Shown piece after piece: positions 1-5,208 of a DNA stretch of 6,028 nucleotides (position 1 is the stretch's first letter; every line of letters begins with the position of its first letter). This stretch comes from Candidatus Methanomethylophilaceae archaeon. GTDB lineage: Archaea; Thermoplasmatota; Thermoplasmata; Methanomassiliicoccales; Methanomethylophilaceae. The notes under the pieces are model-generated. The model was not told the origin of the DNA, made no database searches, and saw only the letters and a list, made by a program, of their open reading frames with translations. The position numbers and the translations under genes were made by a program. The stretch spans positions 1 through 6,028 of the forward strand of contig JAFPVN010000210.1 in the NCBI GenBank assembly GCA_017395275.1, given 5' to 3'.

Positions 1-359
1 ATGGCCGCCTTGACCTGGAGTGCGGTGGCGGTGTCCACGATGTCGTTGGAGGTCGCTCCGTAGTGGACGAACTTCCCGGCATCGCCCTTGCACTGCTCGG
101 TCATGGCCTTGACCATCGCCATGAGGTCGTGCCTGGTCTCCTTCTCGATGTCCTTGACCCTGTCGATCTTCACGATGTCCAGATTCGCCACGCGGGTGAT
201 CTCCTTCGCCTGCTCCTCGGTGATGGTGCCGAGCGATGCGTGGGCTCTGGCCAGTGCCGCTTCGACGTCCATCTGGAACTGGAGGCGGCTCTCCTCGTAG
301 AAGATTGCTTTCATGTCTTTGCGGCCGTAACGGTAATCGAGTGGGCACAGGTTGCTCAT
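1..359 (-). CDS. purB: Adenylosuccinate lyase, N-terminal 119 residues (3' end beyond window)
   Basis: Adenylosuccinate lyase acts twice in purine synthesis in the cytosol. It cleaves SAICAR to AICAR and adenylosuccinate to AMP, releasing fumarate each time. The reading frame starts at an ATG (359-357) that follows an in-frame TAA about 39 bases upstream, and it stays open to the window edge, giving 119 of the roughly 450 residues usual for the family. The N-terminus carries the family pattern PLDYRYG (residues 6-12), an early helix with EESRLQ (22-27), TRHDLMAMV (76-84) and the fumarase/aspartase-superfamily signature FVHYGATSNDIVDT (97-110). H78 and H99 are the conserved histidines expected in this part of the active site. 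The gene is divergent from the coiled-coil gene, with a TATA-like box about 32 bases before the ATG and no clear Shine-Dalgarno sequence, so a very short leader is likely. All seven isoleucine codons are ATC. Identification is firm; the C-terminal half cannot be judged. Confidence 0.93.
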   Translation of the reverse strand, partial: MSNLCPLDYRYGRKDMKAIFYEESRLQFQMDVEAALARAHASLGTITEEQAKEITRVANLDIVKIDRVKDIEKETRHDLMAMVKAMTEQCKGDAGKFVHYGATSNDIVDTATALQVKAA

Positions 360-385
360 TGGAATCGGATGTGCGATTGGTTAGT

Positions 386-395
386 CATATAAAAG
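386..395 (-). promoter_or_regulatory. TATA-like box for purB
   Basis: Read on the minus strand this is CTTTTATATG, an A/T run in an otherwise GC-rich setting, ending about 27 bases before the purB ATG. Archaeal transcription starts roughly 25 bases downstream of the TATA centre, which puts the start near 365 and leaves a leader of only a few bases. This agrees with the lack of a Shine-Dalgarno sequence. The position and composition are seen; promoter activity is inferred. Confidence 0.5.
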
Positions 396-474
396 TCATT
401 CCCACCGACCTCGCCTTATAAGGATATTATAACGCACGCCCGCATGCCCACACCCGCCTTTTATCGTAAATAGG

Positions 475-486
475 CTTATATATAAG
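475..486 (+). promoter_or_regulatory. TATA box of the coiled-coil gene
   Basis: CTTATATATAAG is a perfect 12-base palindrome and the strongest TATA-like element in the divergent region. The purine- and A-rich stretch just before it (466-474, GTAAATAGG) is a plausible TFB recognition element and would set the direction toward the plus strand, since the box itself is symmetric. Transcription would start near 505, giving a leader of about 50 bases before the ATG at 557. Activity is inferred. Confidence 0.6.
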
Positions 487-510
487 ACCCGTATTCGTGA
501 AATCCAAGTG

Positions 511-530
511 TGCCGAGACTTAATTCGGCG
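511..530 (+). promoter_or_regulatory. Possible 5'-leader hairpin of the coiled-coil gene
   Basis: Bases 511-517 can pair with 524-530 around a six-base loop (518-523). The core is GCCGA with TCGGC, and two G-U wobbles extend it to seven pairs. It would lie close to the predicted 5' end of the transcript, where it could affect stability or translation. Just after it, at 532-537, is a start codon followed at once by a stop (ATG TGA). Any function is conjecture; a stem this short can arise by chance. Confidence 0.3.
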
Positions 531-556
531 TATGTGAACAAATAGTGTGATTATTT

Positions 557-1549
557 ATGGAAGAGTTCGTGGAGGAGAAGAATCAGTTGTCAGAGGAAAC
601 AGTCGCAGATGCAGCAGTTGCTGAGGAAGAGGTTGTTGAAATGACCGAAGAGGAGCAGCAGCAGGCATCAGAGAACCTTGAGAAGCTTGAGCAGCAGCGC
701 GACGTGATCAACAACGCCGCAGAGAAGCACAAGCGCCTGAGAGACGACCTCAACAGACAGACTAAGGATTGGGTCGCCAAGAGGGACGAGCTTAACGCTC
801 AGGTCCGTGAACTTGTCGAGCAGGCAGGGAAGCACAGGGAAGAGCGTGACGCGCTGAACCAGAAGGTCAGGGAGTCGAAAGCCCTCAGGGATGAGTGCAA
901 CCAGAAGGTCACCGCACTCACCGAGGAGTACCGCGCACTGAGGGGCGACCGCGACCAGAATCAGGAGAAGGACAAGGACAGACCTTCCATCAAGCAGCTG
1001 AAGAAGGAATTCGACGATCTCGAACGCAAACAGCAGACCGAAGTCCTCAAGAAGAAGGAGGAGCAGGCCATCGTGAAGAGGCTGAAGGAGCTGGACGCCC
1101 AGATCAAGGAGATCGAGGGGCAGCAGGAAGCCAACAGCGACCTCCGCGAGAAGAACGCCGAGCTCAAGGCAGCGAAGGCGGAGGCTGAGGCGGCACACAA
1201 GCAGGTCTCCGAGTACGCGGAGAAGGCCCAGGCAGAGCACGACGCGATGATCGAGCTCTACGAGAAGGCCGACGCCCTCAGGAAGCAGGCCGACGAGGCA
1301 CAGGCGAAGTTCATCGAGTGCAAGAAGGCGGCCGACGAGGAGCACAAGAAGCACATCGAGCAGATCAACGCCTACCACGAGACCGACAAGGATGTCAACG
1401 CCATCAAGGGAAGGCAGAAGGCAGTCAGGAAGAAGAAGACCGACGCCGACTCCAAGAAGGCAGCTGACGACATCTTCGCCCGCTTCAAGAACGGTGAGAA
1501 GCTCAGCACCGAGGACCTCATGGCCCTCCAGAAGTCCGGTTACCTGTAA
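557..1549 (+). CDS. Archaeal cytosolic coiled-coil protein, COG1340-like, unknown function
   Basis: This encodes a 330-residue soluble protein made almost wholly of charged helix, rich in E, K, A, Q, D and R, with no signal peptide or membrane segment. Residues 1-35 are acidic and probably disordered. Residues 36 to about 300 look like long coiled coil with a short break near 130-145 (RGDRDQNQEKDKDRPS). An RDxLN/RDxCN motif recurs at residues 62, 76, 97 and 111, spaced 14, 21 and 14, all multiples of seven. The C-terminus (301-330) is different: a compact module with IFARFKNGEKLSTEDL. This arrangement matches my recollection of the archaeal family COG1340, which has distant resemblance to yeast Bfr1, but the biochemical role is not known to me. 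The start is the first ATG after an in-frame TGA (548-550), with only a weak GTGA (547-550) before it. All eleven isoleucine codons are ATC, which suggests strong expression. Family placement is moderate; the coding call is near certain. Confidence 0.88.
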   Translation: MEEFVEEKNQLSEETVADAAVAEEEVVEMTEEEQQQASENLEKLEQQRDVINNAAEKHKRLRDDLNRQTKDWVAKRDELNAQVRELVEQAGKHREERDALNQKVRESKALRDECNQKVTALTEEYRALRGDRDQNQEKDKDRPSIKQLKKEFDDLERKQQTEVLKKKEEQAIVKRLKELDAQIKEIEGQQEANSDLREKNAELKAAKAEAEAAHKQVSEYAEKAQAEHDAMIELYEKADALRKQADEAQAKFIECKKAADEEHKKHIEQINAYHETDKDVNAIKGRQKAVRKKKTDADSKKAADDIFARFKNGEKLSTEDLMALQKSGYL

Positions 1550-1564
1550 GCGGACCAAACACAC

Positions 1565-1594
1565 GGGGGCACACGCCCCCTTTACATTCATTTT
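1565..1594 (+). terminator. GC hairpin plus T-rich tract after the coiled-coil gene
   Basis: GGGGGC (1565-1570) pairs perfectly with GCCCCC (1575-1580) across an ACAC loop. The T-rich stretch TTTACATTCATTTT (1581-1594) follows. It lies 15 bases after the stop codon. Archaea terminate mainly at T-tracts, so the tract may matter more than the stem. It separates the coiled-coil gene from azlC. Confidence 0.6.
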
Positions 1595-1598
1595 AAGA
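1589..1598 (+). promoter_or_regulatory. Weak TATA-like box for azlCD
   Basis: CATTTTAAGA is the only A/T run between the terminator-like hairpin and azlC. Its centre is about 24 bases before the ATG at 1618, the distance expected for a leaderless start there. It overlaps the T-rich tract of the preceding terminator, so the two signals share bases. It is a weaker match than the other TATA boxes in the window. Confidence 0.35.
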
Positions 1599-1617
1599 TC
1601 CTAATCAAGTGATTCGC

Positions 1618-2316
1618 ATGGACGGCGTCTACTCCAACAGGGCTGTCCTCGCGTTCTCTTTCAAGACGTCCCTGCCCGTGCTCGCGGGATATCTCGGCAT
1701 CGGGCTGGGATTCGGCATACTGATGGCCGAGCAGGGATACAACTGCTGGTGGGCGGCGCTGTTCAGCCTGATCGCCTACGGCGGGACGATACAGTATCTG
1801 TGCATAGCGCTGCTGTCCTCGGCGTACAACCCCGGGGAGGCGTTCCTGCTGAGCCTGCTGGTCAACTTCAGGCACATCTTCTACGGGATAACCATGGCCG
1901 ACCGGTACAAGGGGTACGGCCTGAAGAAGATCCCCCTGATATTCGGACTGTCCGACGAGACCTTCTCCTTGGTATCATCCGTGGAAGTGCCAGAGGGCAT
2001 GGACAGGTACAGGTTCTACCTGTTTCTCACCATACTCAATCACAGCTATTGGATCATAGGCTCGTTCCTCGGAGCGCTGATAGGGGCATCGGTCCCGATA
2101 GACTACACAGGCGTGGAGTTCGCCCTCACGGCGCTGTTCGTCGTCCTGTTCATGGAACAGATACGCAACAGCTCCAACATCCTTCCCGGGATCATAGGAT
2201 TGGGTTCCGCCCTGATCTGTCTCCTCGTCTTCGGGGACAACATGATCATCCCGTCGATGGCGCTCATAGCGCTCATCCTGCTGGCATGGAGGAGGTACGA
2301 TGTACACAGACACTGA
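1618..2316 (+). CDS. azlC: AzlC-family branched-chain amino acid transporter, large subunit
   Basis: AzlC is the large membrane subunit of the two-part AzlCD system, which exports branched-chain amino acids in bacteria where it has been studied; the substrate here is inferred. From the ATG at 1618 the protein has 232 residues, the normal family length. It shows hydrophobic segments near 20-36, 44-66, 74-92, 132-158, 166-180 and 188-224. Family-like stretches include GYLGIGLGFGIL (24-35), AYGGTIQYL (53-61) and NFRHIFYG (83-90). A GTG at 1609 would add three residues (MIR). I prefer ATG 1618 because GTGAT (1609-1613) then acts as a weak Shine-Dalgarno and the TATA-like box fits. The 3' end overlaps azlD by 17 bases, so the two are coupled. 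About half its isoleucine codons (12 of 23) are ATA, unlike the coiled-coil gene before it. Family call is strong; the exact start is unsettled. Confidence 0.9.
   Translation: MDGVYSNRAVLAFSFKTSLPVLAGYLGIGLGFGILMAEQGYNCWWAALFSLIAYGGTIQYLCIALLSSAYNPGEAFLLSLLVNFRHIFYGITMADRYKGYGLKKIPLIFGLSDETFSLVSSVEVPEGMDRYRFYLFLTILNHSYWIIGSFLGALIGASVPIDYTGVEFALTALFVVLFMEQIRNSSNILPGIIGLGSALICLLVFGDNMIIPSMALIALILLAWRRYDVHRH
2291..2296 (+). promoter_or_regulatory. Shine-Dalgarno sequence of azlD inside azlC
   Basis: GGAGGT lies within the last codons of azlC, three bases before the azlD ATG at 2300. It is the best match in the window to the archaeal consensus GGAGGTGA, and it fixes the azlD start. It indicates translation of both subunits from one mRNA. 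Confidence 0.75.
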
Positions 2317-2638
2317 GATGATCGTCTTCATGCTGGCCGCGGGTCTGGGCACGTTCATAACGAGGGCGATACCGTTTGTCTTCCTCCGCGACTCCAAGGA
2401 GACGCCCAAGGTTGTGCTCTATCTCGGAAGGGTACTTCCGGCCGCATGCATCGGCCTGCTGATAATCTACTGCCTGAAGGACGTGTCCGTCATCGACTGG
2501 CCCCACGGCATACCCGTGGCCATCGGCATACTGATAGCCGGCGCGCTGCATTACTGGAAGCGCAACGCCATACTGTCGATATTCGGCAGCACCATCGCCT
2601 ACATGGTGATGGTTCAGTTCCTGTTCTTGCGAGGCTGA
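2300..2638 (+). CDS. azlD: AzlD-family branched-chain amino acid transporter, small subunit
   Basis: This is the small partner of AzlC, with 112 residues, as usual for the family. It has about four hydrophobic segments, near 7-28, 38-58, 70-87 and 90-110. The N-terminal stretch TFITRAIPFVFL (18-29) is the most characteristic AzlD feature. Its ATG sits inside the end of azlC and is preceded by a strong internal Shine-Dalgarno sequence, so the two subunits are probably made in balance and assemble in the cytoplasmic membrane. The 3' end runs 25 bases into the end of the convergent acyl-CoA synthetase gene, leaving no space for a terminator between the two units. Confidence 0.9.
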   Translation: MYTDTEMIVFMLAAGLGTFITRAIPFVFLRDSKETPKVVLYLGRVLPAACIGLLIIYCLKDVSVIDWPHGIPVAIGILIAGALHYWKRNAILSIFGSTIAYMVMVQFLFLRG

Positions 2639-4407
2639 TGCTTGGGCTTGTGCTCGCGGACGGGCTTCTGGGGCATCGTCGCGCGCTTGGCCGCATCCAT
2701 CTCCTCCAGCGCCCTGTAGTCGATCTTGGCGACCTTGGTCCTGGGAAGGGACTCGACGAACTCGTACTCCCTGGGAAGGGCGTATCTGGCGATCTGCGTC
2801 CTGCAGTAGGACCTGAGCTTGGACATGGTGTCCGTTCCGGCCTCCACTCCCTCTGCCAGTACGACGTAGGCCTTCACCTTGCTTCCCCTGAGGGGGTCGG
2901 GAACACCAATCACGCACGATTCCGTGACCAGCTCGGACTGGTTGAGGACGTTCTCTATCTGGCTGGGGTACACGTTGTATCCCGAGGTGATGATCATCCT
3001 CTTCAGCCTCTGCTTGAAGTAGACGAAACCGTCCTCGTCCATGACGCCGATGTCTCCGGTGTGCAGCCATGTGAGACCGTCCTCGGGACTGACCTTGAGC
3101 GTATCGGCGGTCTCCTCTGGCTCATTGTAATAGCAGTTCATGACCGCAGGGGCGGAGATGCATATCTCCCCGTCCTCCCCGTAGGGGACGCGGGTGTCCT
3201 CGCCGGGCACGGTTATCTTGTAATACACATTGGGCATCGGCACGCCGATGCTTCCGGGGCGCTGCTCGTTCTTGGGGGTGATGGACGTCGCCGTAAGACA
3301 CTCGGTGCATCCGAATCCCTCCCTGACGAAGGTGGTGCATCCGCGGTCGGCGAGGAACTTGTCCATCCTCTGCTTCGCCTCGATGGTGAGGGTGTCCCCT
3401 CCGCAGAAAATACCCTGCAGGAAGGAGAGGTCCGCCTTCTGGAGCCATTTGCTCCTGATCATGTGCTCGTACAGCGTGGGCACTCCGGCGATGAAGTTCG
3501 CCTTCTTCTTCACTATCAGTTTGGAATACGAATCGGGCGTGAAACGGGGCACCAGGATACAGGTGATACCGATGCAGAAGGGCAGGTGCACGCATGCGCA
3601 CAGGCCGAAACCGTGGAATATGGGCATCACTGCCGCCATCTTCTCTCCCAGACCGTAGATCTCCGACAGCGCGGTCATTCCGAGGGCGGTGGAGTTGAAG
3701 CTCATGCTGGACAGCAACGCGCCCTTCGACCTTCCCGTGGTCCCTCCCGTGTAGAGGATCACGGCGCCGTCGTAGCAGTTCCTGGGGGACACGGGCTCGG
3801 GCATGTCCTTGACGTCTTCTTTGATGAAGTCCTTCCAGAACACCACTCCTCTGTTGTTCGGGTCCACCTTGGGATCCTTCCTCCCGTCGAGGACGTGCTT
3901 GTACATGAACGCCTTGAAGGCGGACAGTCCGTCCGCGATGGACGACACGATGATCTTCTGCAGCTTCATCCCGTCCTTTATCTCGGGGAAGTTGGCGTAG
4001 AACATGTCCAGCGTGATGGCCACGGAGCACTCGCTGTTCTTCACGTAGAACTCTATCTCTCCCTTCGCGGAGAGGGGGTGAACCATCGCGGCGATACCGC
4101 CGATCTTGTTCACAGCGTATAATGTGACGACTGCCTGCGGACAGTTGGGCATGCAGATCAGGACCTTGTCGTCGGGTCCTACCCCTGCCTTCACCAGGCA
4201 CTTCGCGACGTGGTCGATGTGCCTCAGGAAATCGCGGTACTTCACCATGTCGTTCATGAAGTCGATGGCTATCTTGTCGGGATACTTCTGGGCGGTCTTG
4301 CGGACCATGCCGTACATCGTCTCTTCAGGGTAGTCGATCCACTGGGGTACCTTGCCGTAGCGTGCGAGCCATGGGGTGTACTTGGGATCGAGTCTTTGCT
4401 GTGCCAT
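2614..4407 (-). CDS. AMP-forming acyl-CoA synthetase (ANL superfamily), substrate unknown
   Basis: This enzyme activates a carboxylic acid with ATP to an acyl-adenylate and then transfers it to CoA. The 597 residues contain all core motifs in order: phosphate loop YTGGTTGRSKG (219-229), GFGCTE (364-369), HTGD (449-452), the hinge region around FKQRLKRMIITSGYNVYPSQIE (464-485, shown here by its ends: FKQRLKR and YPSQIE) and PRTKVAKID (555-563), where K561 is the expected adenylation lysine. The glycine usual before that lysine is alanine (A560). The fold resembles long- and medium-chain fatty acid CoA ligases (COG0318), but the substrate cannot be read from sequence. Residues 571-597 form a basic tail with 11 K/R/H of 27, not part of the family core. 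The ATG at 4407 lies about 24 bases from a TATA box, so the mRNA is probably leaderless. The 3' end overlaps azlD. A role in activating branched-chain acids beside AzlCD is possible but speculative. Confidence 0.92.
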   Translation of the reverse strand: MAQQRLDPKYTPWLARYGKVPQWIDYPEETMYGMVRKTAQKYPDKIAIDFMNDMVKYRDFLRHIDHVAKCLVKAGVGPDDKVLICMPNCPQAVVTLYAVNKIGGIAAMVHPLSAKGEIEFYVKNSECSVAITLDMFYANFPEIKDGMKLQKIIVSSIADGLSAFKAFMYKHVLDGRKDPKVDPNNRGVVFWKDFIKEDVKDMPEPVSPRNCYDGAVILYTGGTTGRSKGALLSSMSFNSTALGMTALSEIYGLGEKMAAVMPIFHGFGLCACVHLPFCIGITCILVPRFTPDSYSKLIVKKKANFIAGVPTLYEHMIRSKWLQKADLSFLQGIFCGGDTLTIEAKQRMDKFLADRGCTTFVREGFGCTECLTATSITPKNEQRPGSIGVPMPNVYYKITVPGEDTRVPYGEDGEICISAPAVMNCYYNEPEETADTLKVSPEDGLTWLHTGDIGVMDEDGFVYFKQRLKRMIITSGYNVYPSQIENVLNQSELVTESCVIGVPDPLRGSKVKAYVVLAEGVEAGTDTMSKLRSYCRTQIARYALPREYEFVESLPRTKVAKIDYRALEEMDAAKRATMPQKPVREHKPKHQPRKNRN

Positions 4408-4424
4408 GTGCCCCCGATTCCTTT

Positions 4425-4438
4425 ATTAAATATATAGG
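4425..4438 (-). promoter_or_regulatory. TATA box of the acyl-CoA synthetase gene
   Basis: On the minus strand this reads CTATATATTTAATA, a clear A/T block centred about 24 bases before the ATG at 4407. That spacing predicts transcription beginning at or next to the start codon, in line with the absence of a convincing Shine-Dalgarno sequence (upstream bases are GGGGGCAC). Confidence 0.6.
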
Positions 4439-4470
4439 TACGGGACGGGTATGGCTACAACCTGAGTTTC

Positions 4471-4495
4471 ACAGATAGAGCGTTCCTCTGTCTGT
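4471..4495. repeat. Imperfect 10-base inverted repeat between two divergent genes
   Basis: ACAGATAGAG (4471-4480) is the reverse complement of CTCTGTCTGT (4486-4495) except for one position (T4476 against G4490, a wobble if transcribed), with five bases between. It lies in the 211-base gap between the acyl-CoA synthetase and tbp, roughly 33 bases upstream of the synthetase TATA box and 80 upstream of the tbp boxes. It could be an operator for a dimeric regulator. No gene or known RNA family is apparent in this gap. Confidence 0.4.
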
Positions 4496-4576
4496 CAGAC
4501 TCGTGCCGGTACGCCACGGAGTCGTCCGGACGCATGCACCGGCAGGTGCCTCTTCCGGTCAGCGCCCAAGCAACAC

Positions 4577-4598
4577 TTTAAATAGTGTATATAAATAG
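4577..4598 (+). promoter_or_regulatory. Tandem TATA-like boxes of tbp
   Basis: Two A/T elements stand side by side: TTTAAATAG (4577-4585) and TATATAAATAG (4588-4598). Both end in TAAATAG, 13 bases apart. The downstream box is centred about 25 bases before the ATG at 4619 and would give a leaderless transcript. The upstream one would start near 4606, so that the Shine-Dalgarno-like AGGTG (4607-4611) lies at the extreme 5' end. Which one is used cannot be decided from sequence. Confidence 0.6.
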
Positions 4599-4606
4599 CG
4601 GGGGGC

Positions 4607-4611
4607 AGGTG
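4607..4611 (+). promoter_or_regulatory. Shine-Dalgarno-like AGGTG before tbp
   Basis: AGGTG is complementary to the archaeal 16S rRNA 3' end and stands seven bases before the tbp ATG, a good spacing. It supports 4619 as the start and implies that at least part of the tbp mRNA has a leader. Confidence 0.5.
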
Positions 4612-4618
4612 TAAATAA

Positions 4619-5167
4619 ATGGCAAAGATGAACATCGAAAACGTTGTGGCATCGACTTCACTCGGACAGGAGCTGGACCTCAACAAGATCGAGGAGTCCC
4701 TCGACGGTGCAGAGTACAACCCCCAGCAGTTCCCCGGTCTCGTGTACAGGCTCAAGGAGCCCAAGACCGCTACCCTCCTCTTCAGGAGCGGAAAGGTCGT
4801 ATGTACCGGTGCGAAGAGCCTCAGCGACGTCATCGTTGCAGTCGGAAAGGTCAAGGAGGACCTCAAGAAGGCCGACATCCACATCGCCATCGAGCCCAAG
4901 GTCGAGGTGCAGAACATCGTCGCATCCTCCGACCTCGGACAGGAGATCAACCTCAACACCGTCGCCATCACCCTCGGTCTTGAGAAGGTCGAGTACGAGC
5001 CCGAGCAGTTCCCCGGTCTGGTCTACAGGCTGGACGACCCCAAGGTCGTCGTCCTGCTCTTCGGATCCGGAAAGATGGTCTGCACCGGTGCGAAGGTCCC
5101 CGAGGACGTCGTCCGCGCGGTCGACAAGATCGCCGCAGAGCTCAGATCCGCCAGCCTCATGCTGTGA
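4619..5167 (+). CDS. tbp: TATA-binding protein (archaeal TBP)
   Basis: TBP is the basal transcription factor that binds and bends the TATA box and, with TFB, recruits RNA polymerase. The 182 residues are the normal archaeal length and consist of two direct repeats that form the saddle fold: about 1-91 and 92-182. The repeats share ENVVASTSLGQELDL / QNIVASSDLGQEINL, QFPGLVYRL (37-45 and 130-138), LLF.SGK and VCTGAK (60s and 150s). The four phenylalanines expected to wedge into DNA are at F38, F55, F131 and F148, in pairs 17 residues apart as in eukaryotic TBP. There is no acidic C-terminal tail. It is preceded by its own tandem TATA-like boxes, so autoregulation is conceivable. All ten isoleucine codons are ATC, as expected of a well expressed gene. 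The identification is essentially certain. Confidence 0.98.
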   Translation: MAKMNIENVVASTSLGQELDLNKIEESLDGAEYNPQQFPGLVYRLKEPKTATLLFRSGKVVCTGAKSLSDVIVAVGKVKEDLKKADIHIAIEPKVEVQNIVASSDLGQEINLNTVAITLGLEKVEYEPEQFPGLVYRLDDPKVVVLLFGSGKMVCTGAKVPEDVVRAVDKIAAELRSASLML

Positions 5168-5178
5168 TCACAAACCAA

Positions 5179-5204
5179 GGCCTCACGGCCATCTTTATAA
5201 TTTT
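5179..5204 (+). terminator. Short hairpin and T-rich end of tbp
   Basis: GGCC (5179-5182) and GGCC (5187-5190) can pair around TCAC, and T-rich DNA follows (CTTTATAATTTT, 5193-5204). It begins 12 bases after the tbp stop. The stem is only four pairs, so the T-tracts are probably the active part. The same bases hold the cysK TATA box. Confidence 0.4.
5194..5201 (+). promoter_or_regulatory. TATA box of cysK
   Basis: TTTATAAT is centred about 27 bases before the cysK ATG at 5225, which predicts a start of transcription within a few bases of the start codon. No Shine-Dalgarno sequence is present in GGCCGTTCC before the ATG, in keeping with leaderless translation. Confidence 0.6.
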
Positions 5205-5208
5205 CTAA

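Noticed and set aside
63..392. A 109-codon open frame on the plus strand
   Set aside because: It overlaps purB in antisense, and the purB reading shows the fumarase/aspartase signature.
740..1500. The repetitive AAG/GAG-rich stretch as a DNA repeat or CRISPR-like array
   Set aside because: The repetition follows from heptad coding of a coiled coil; units are not identical at the DNA level and there are no spacers.
668..1591. A 307-codon leucine-rich open frame on the minus strand
   Set aside because: It is the complement of the repetitive Glu/Lys codons of the coiled-coil gene (GAG and AAG read as CTC and CTT), which gives a false Leu-rich protein.
2446..4122. A 558-codon open frame on the plus strand
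   Set aside because: It lies wholly antisense to the acyl-CoA synthetase and azlD, shows no recognisable motif and has a composition typical of a high-GC shadow frame. The minus strand has a full set of family motifs.
4441..4570. A tRNA or box C/D small RNA in the gap before tbp
   Set aside because: I found no tRNA T-arm or CCA-type end and no properly placed C and D boxes. Only the dyad at 4471-4495 and small GC stems are visible.
4619..5167. The two similar halves of tbp as a recent duplication
   Set aside because: The internal repeat is the ancient two-fold structure of every TBP, not a recent event.
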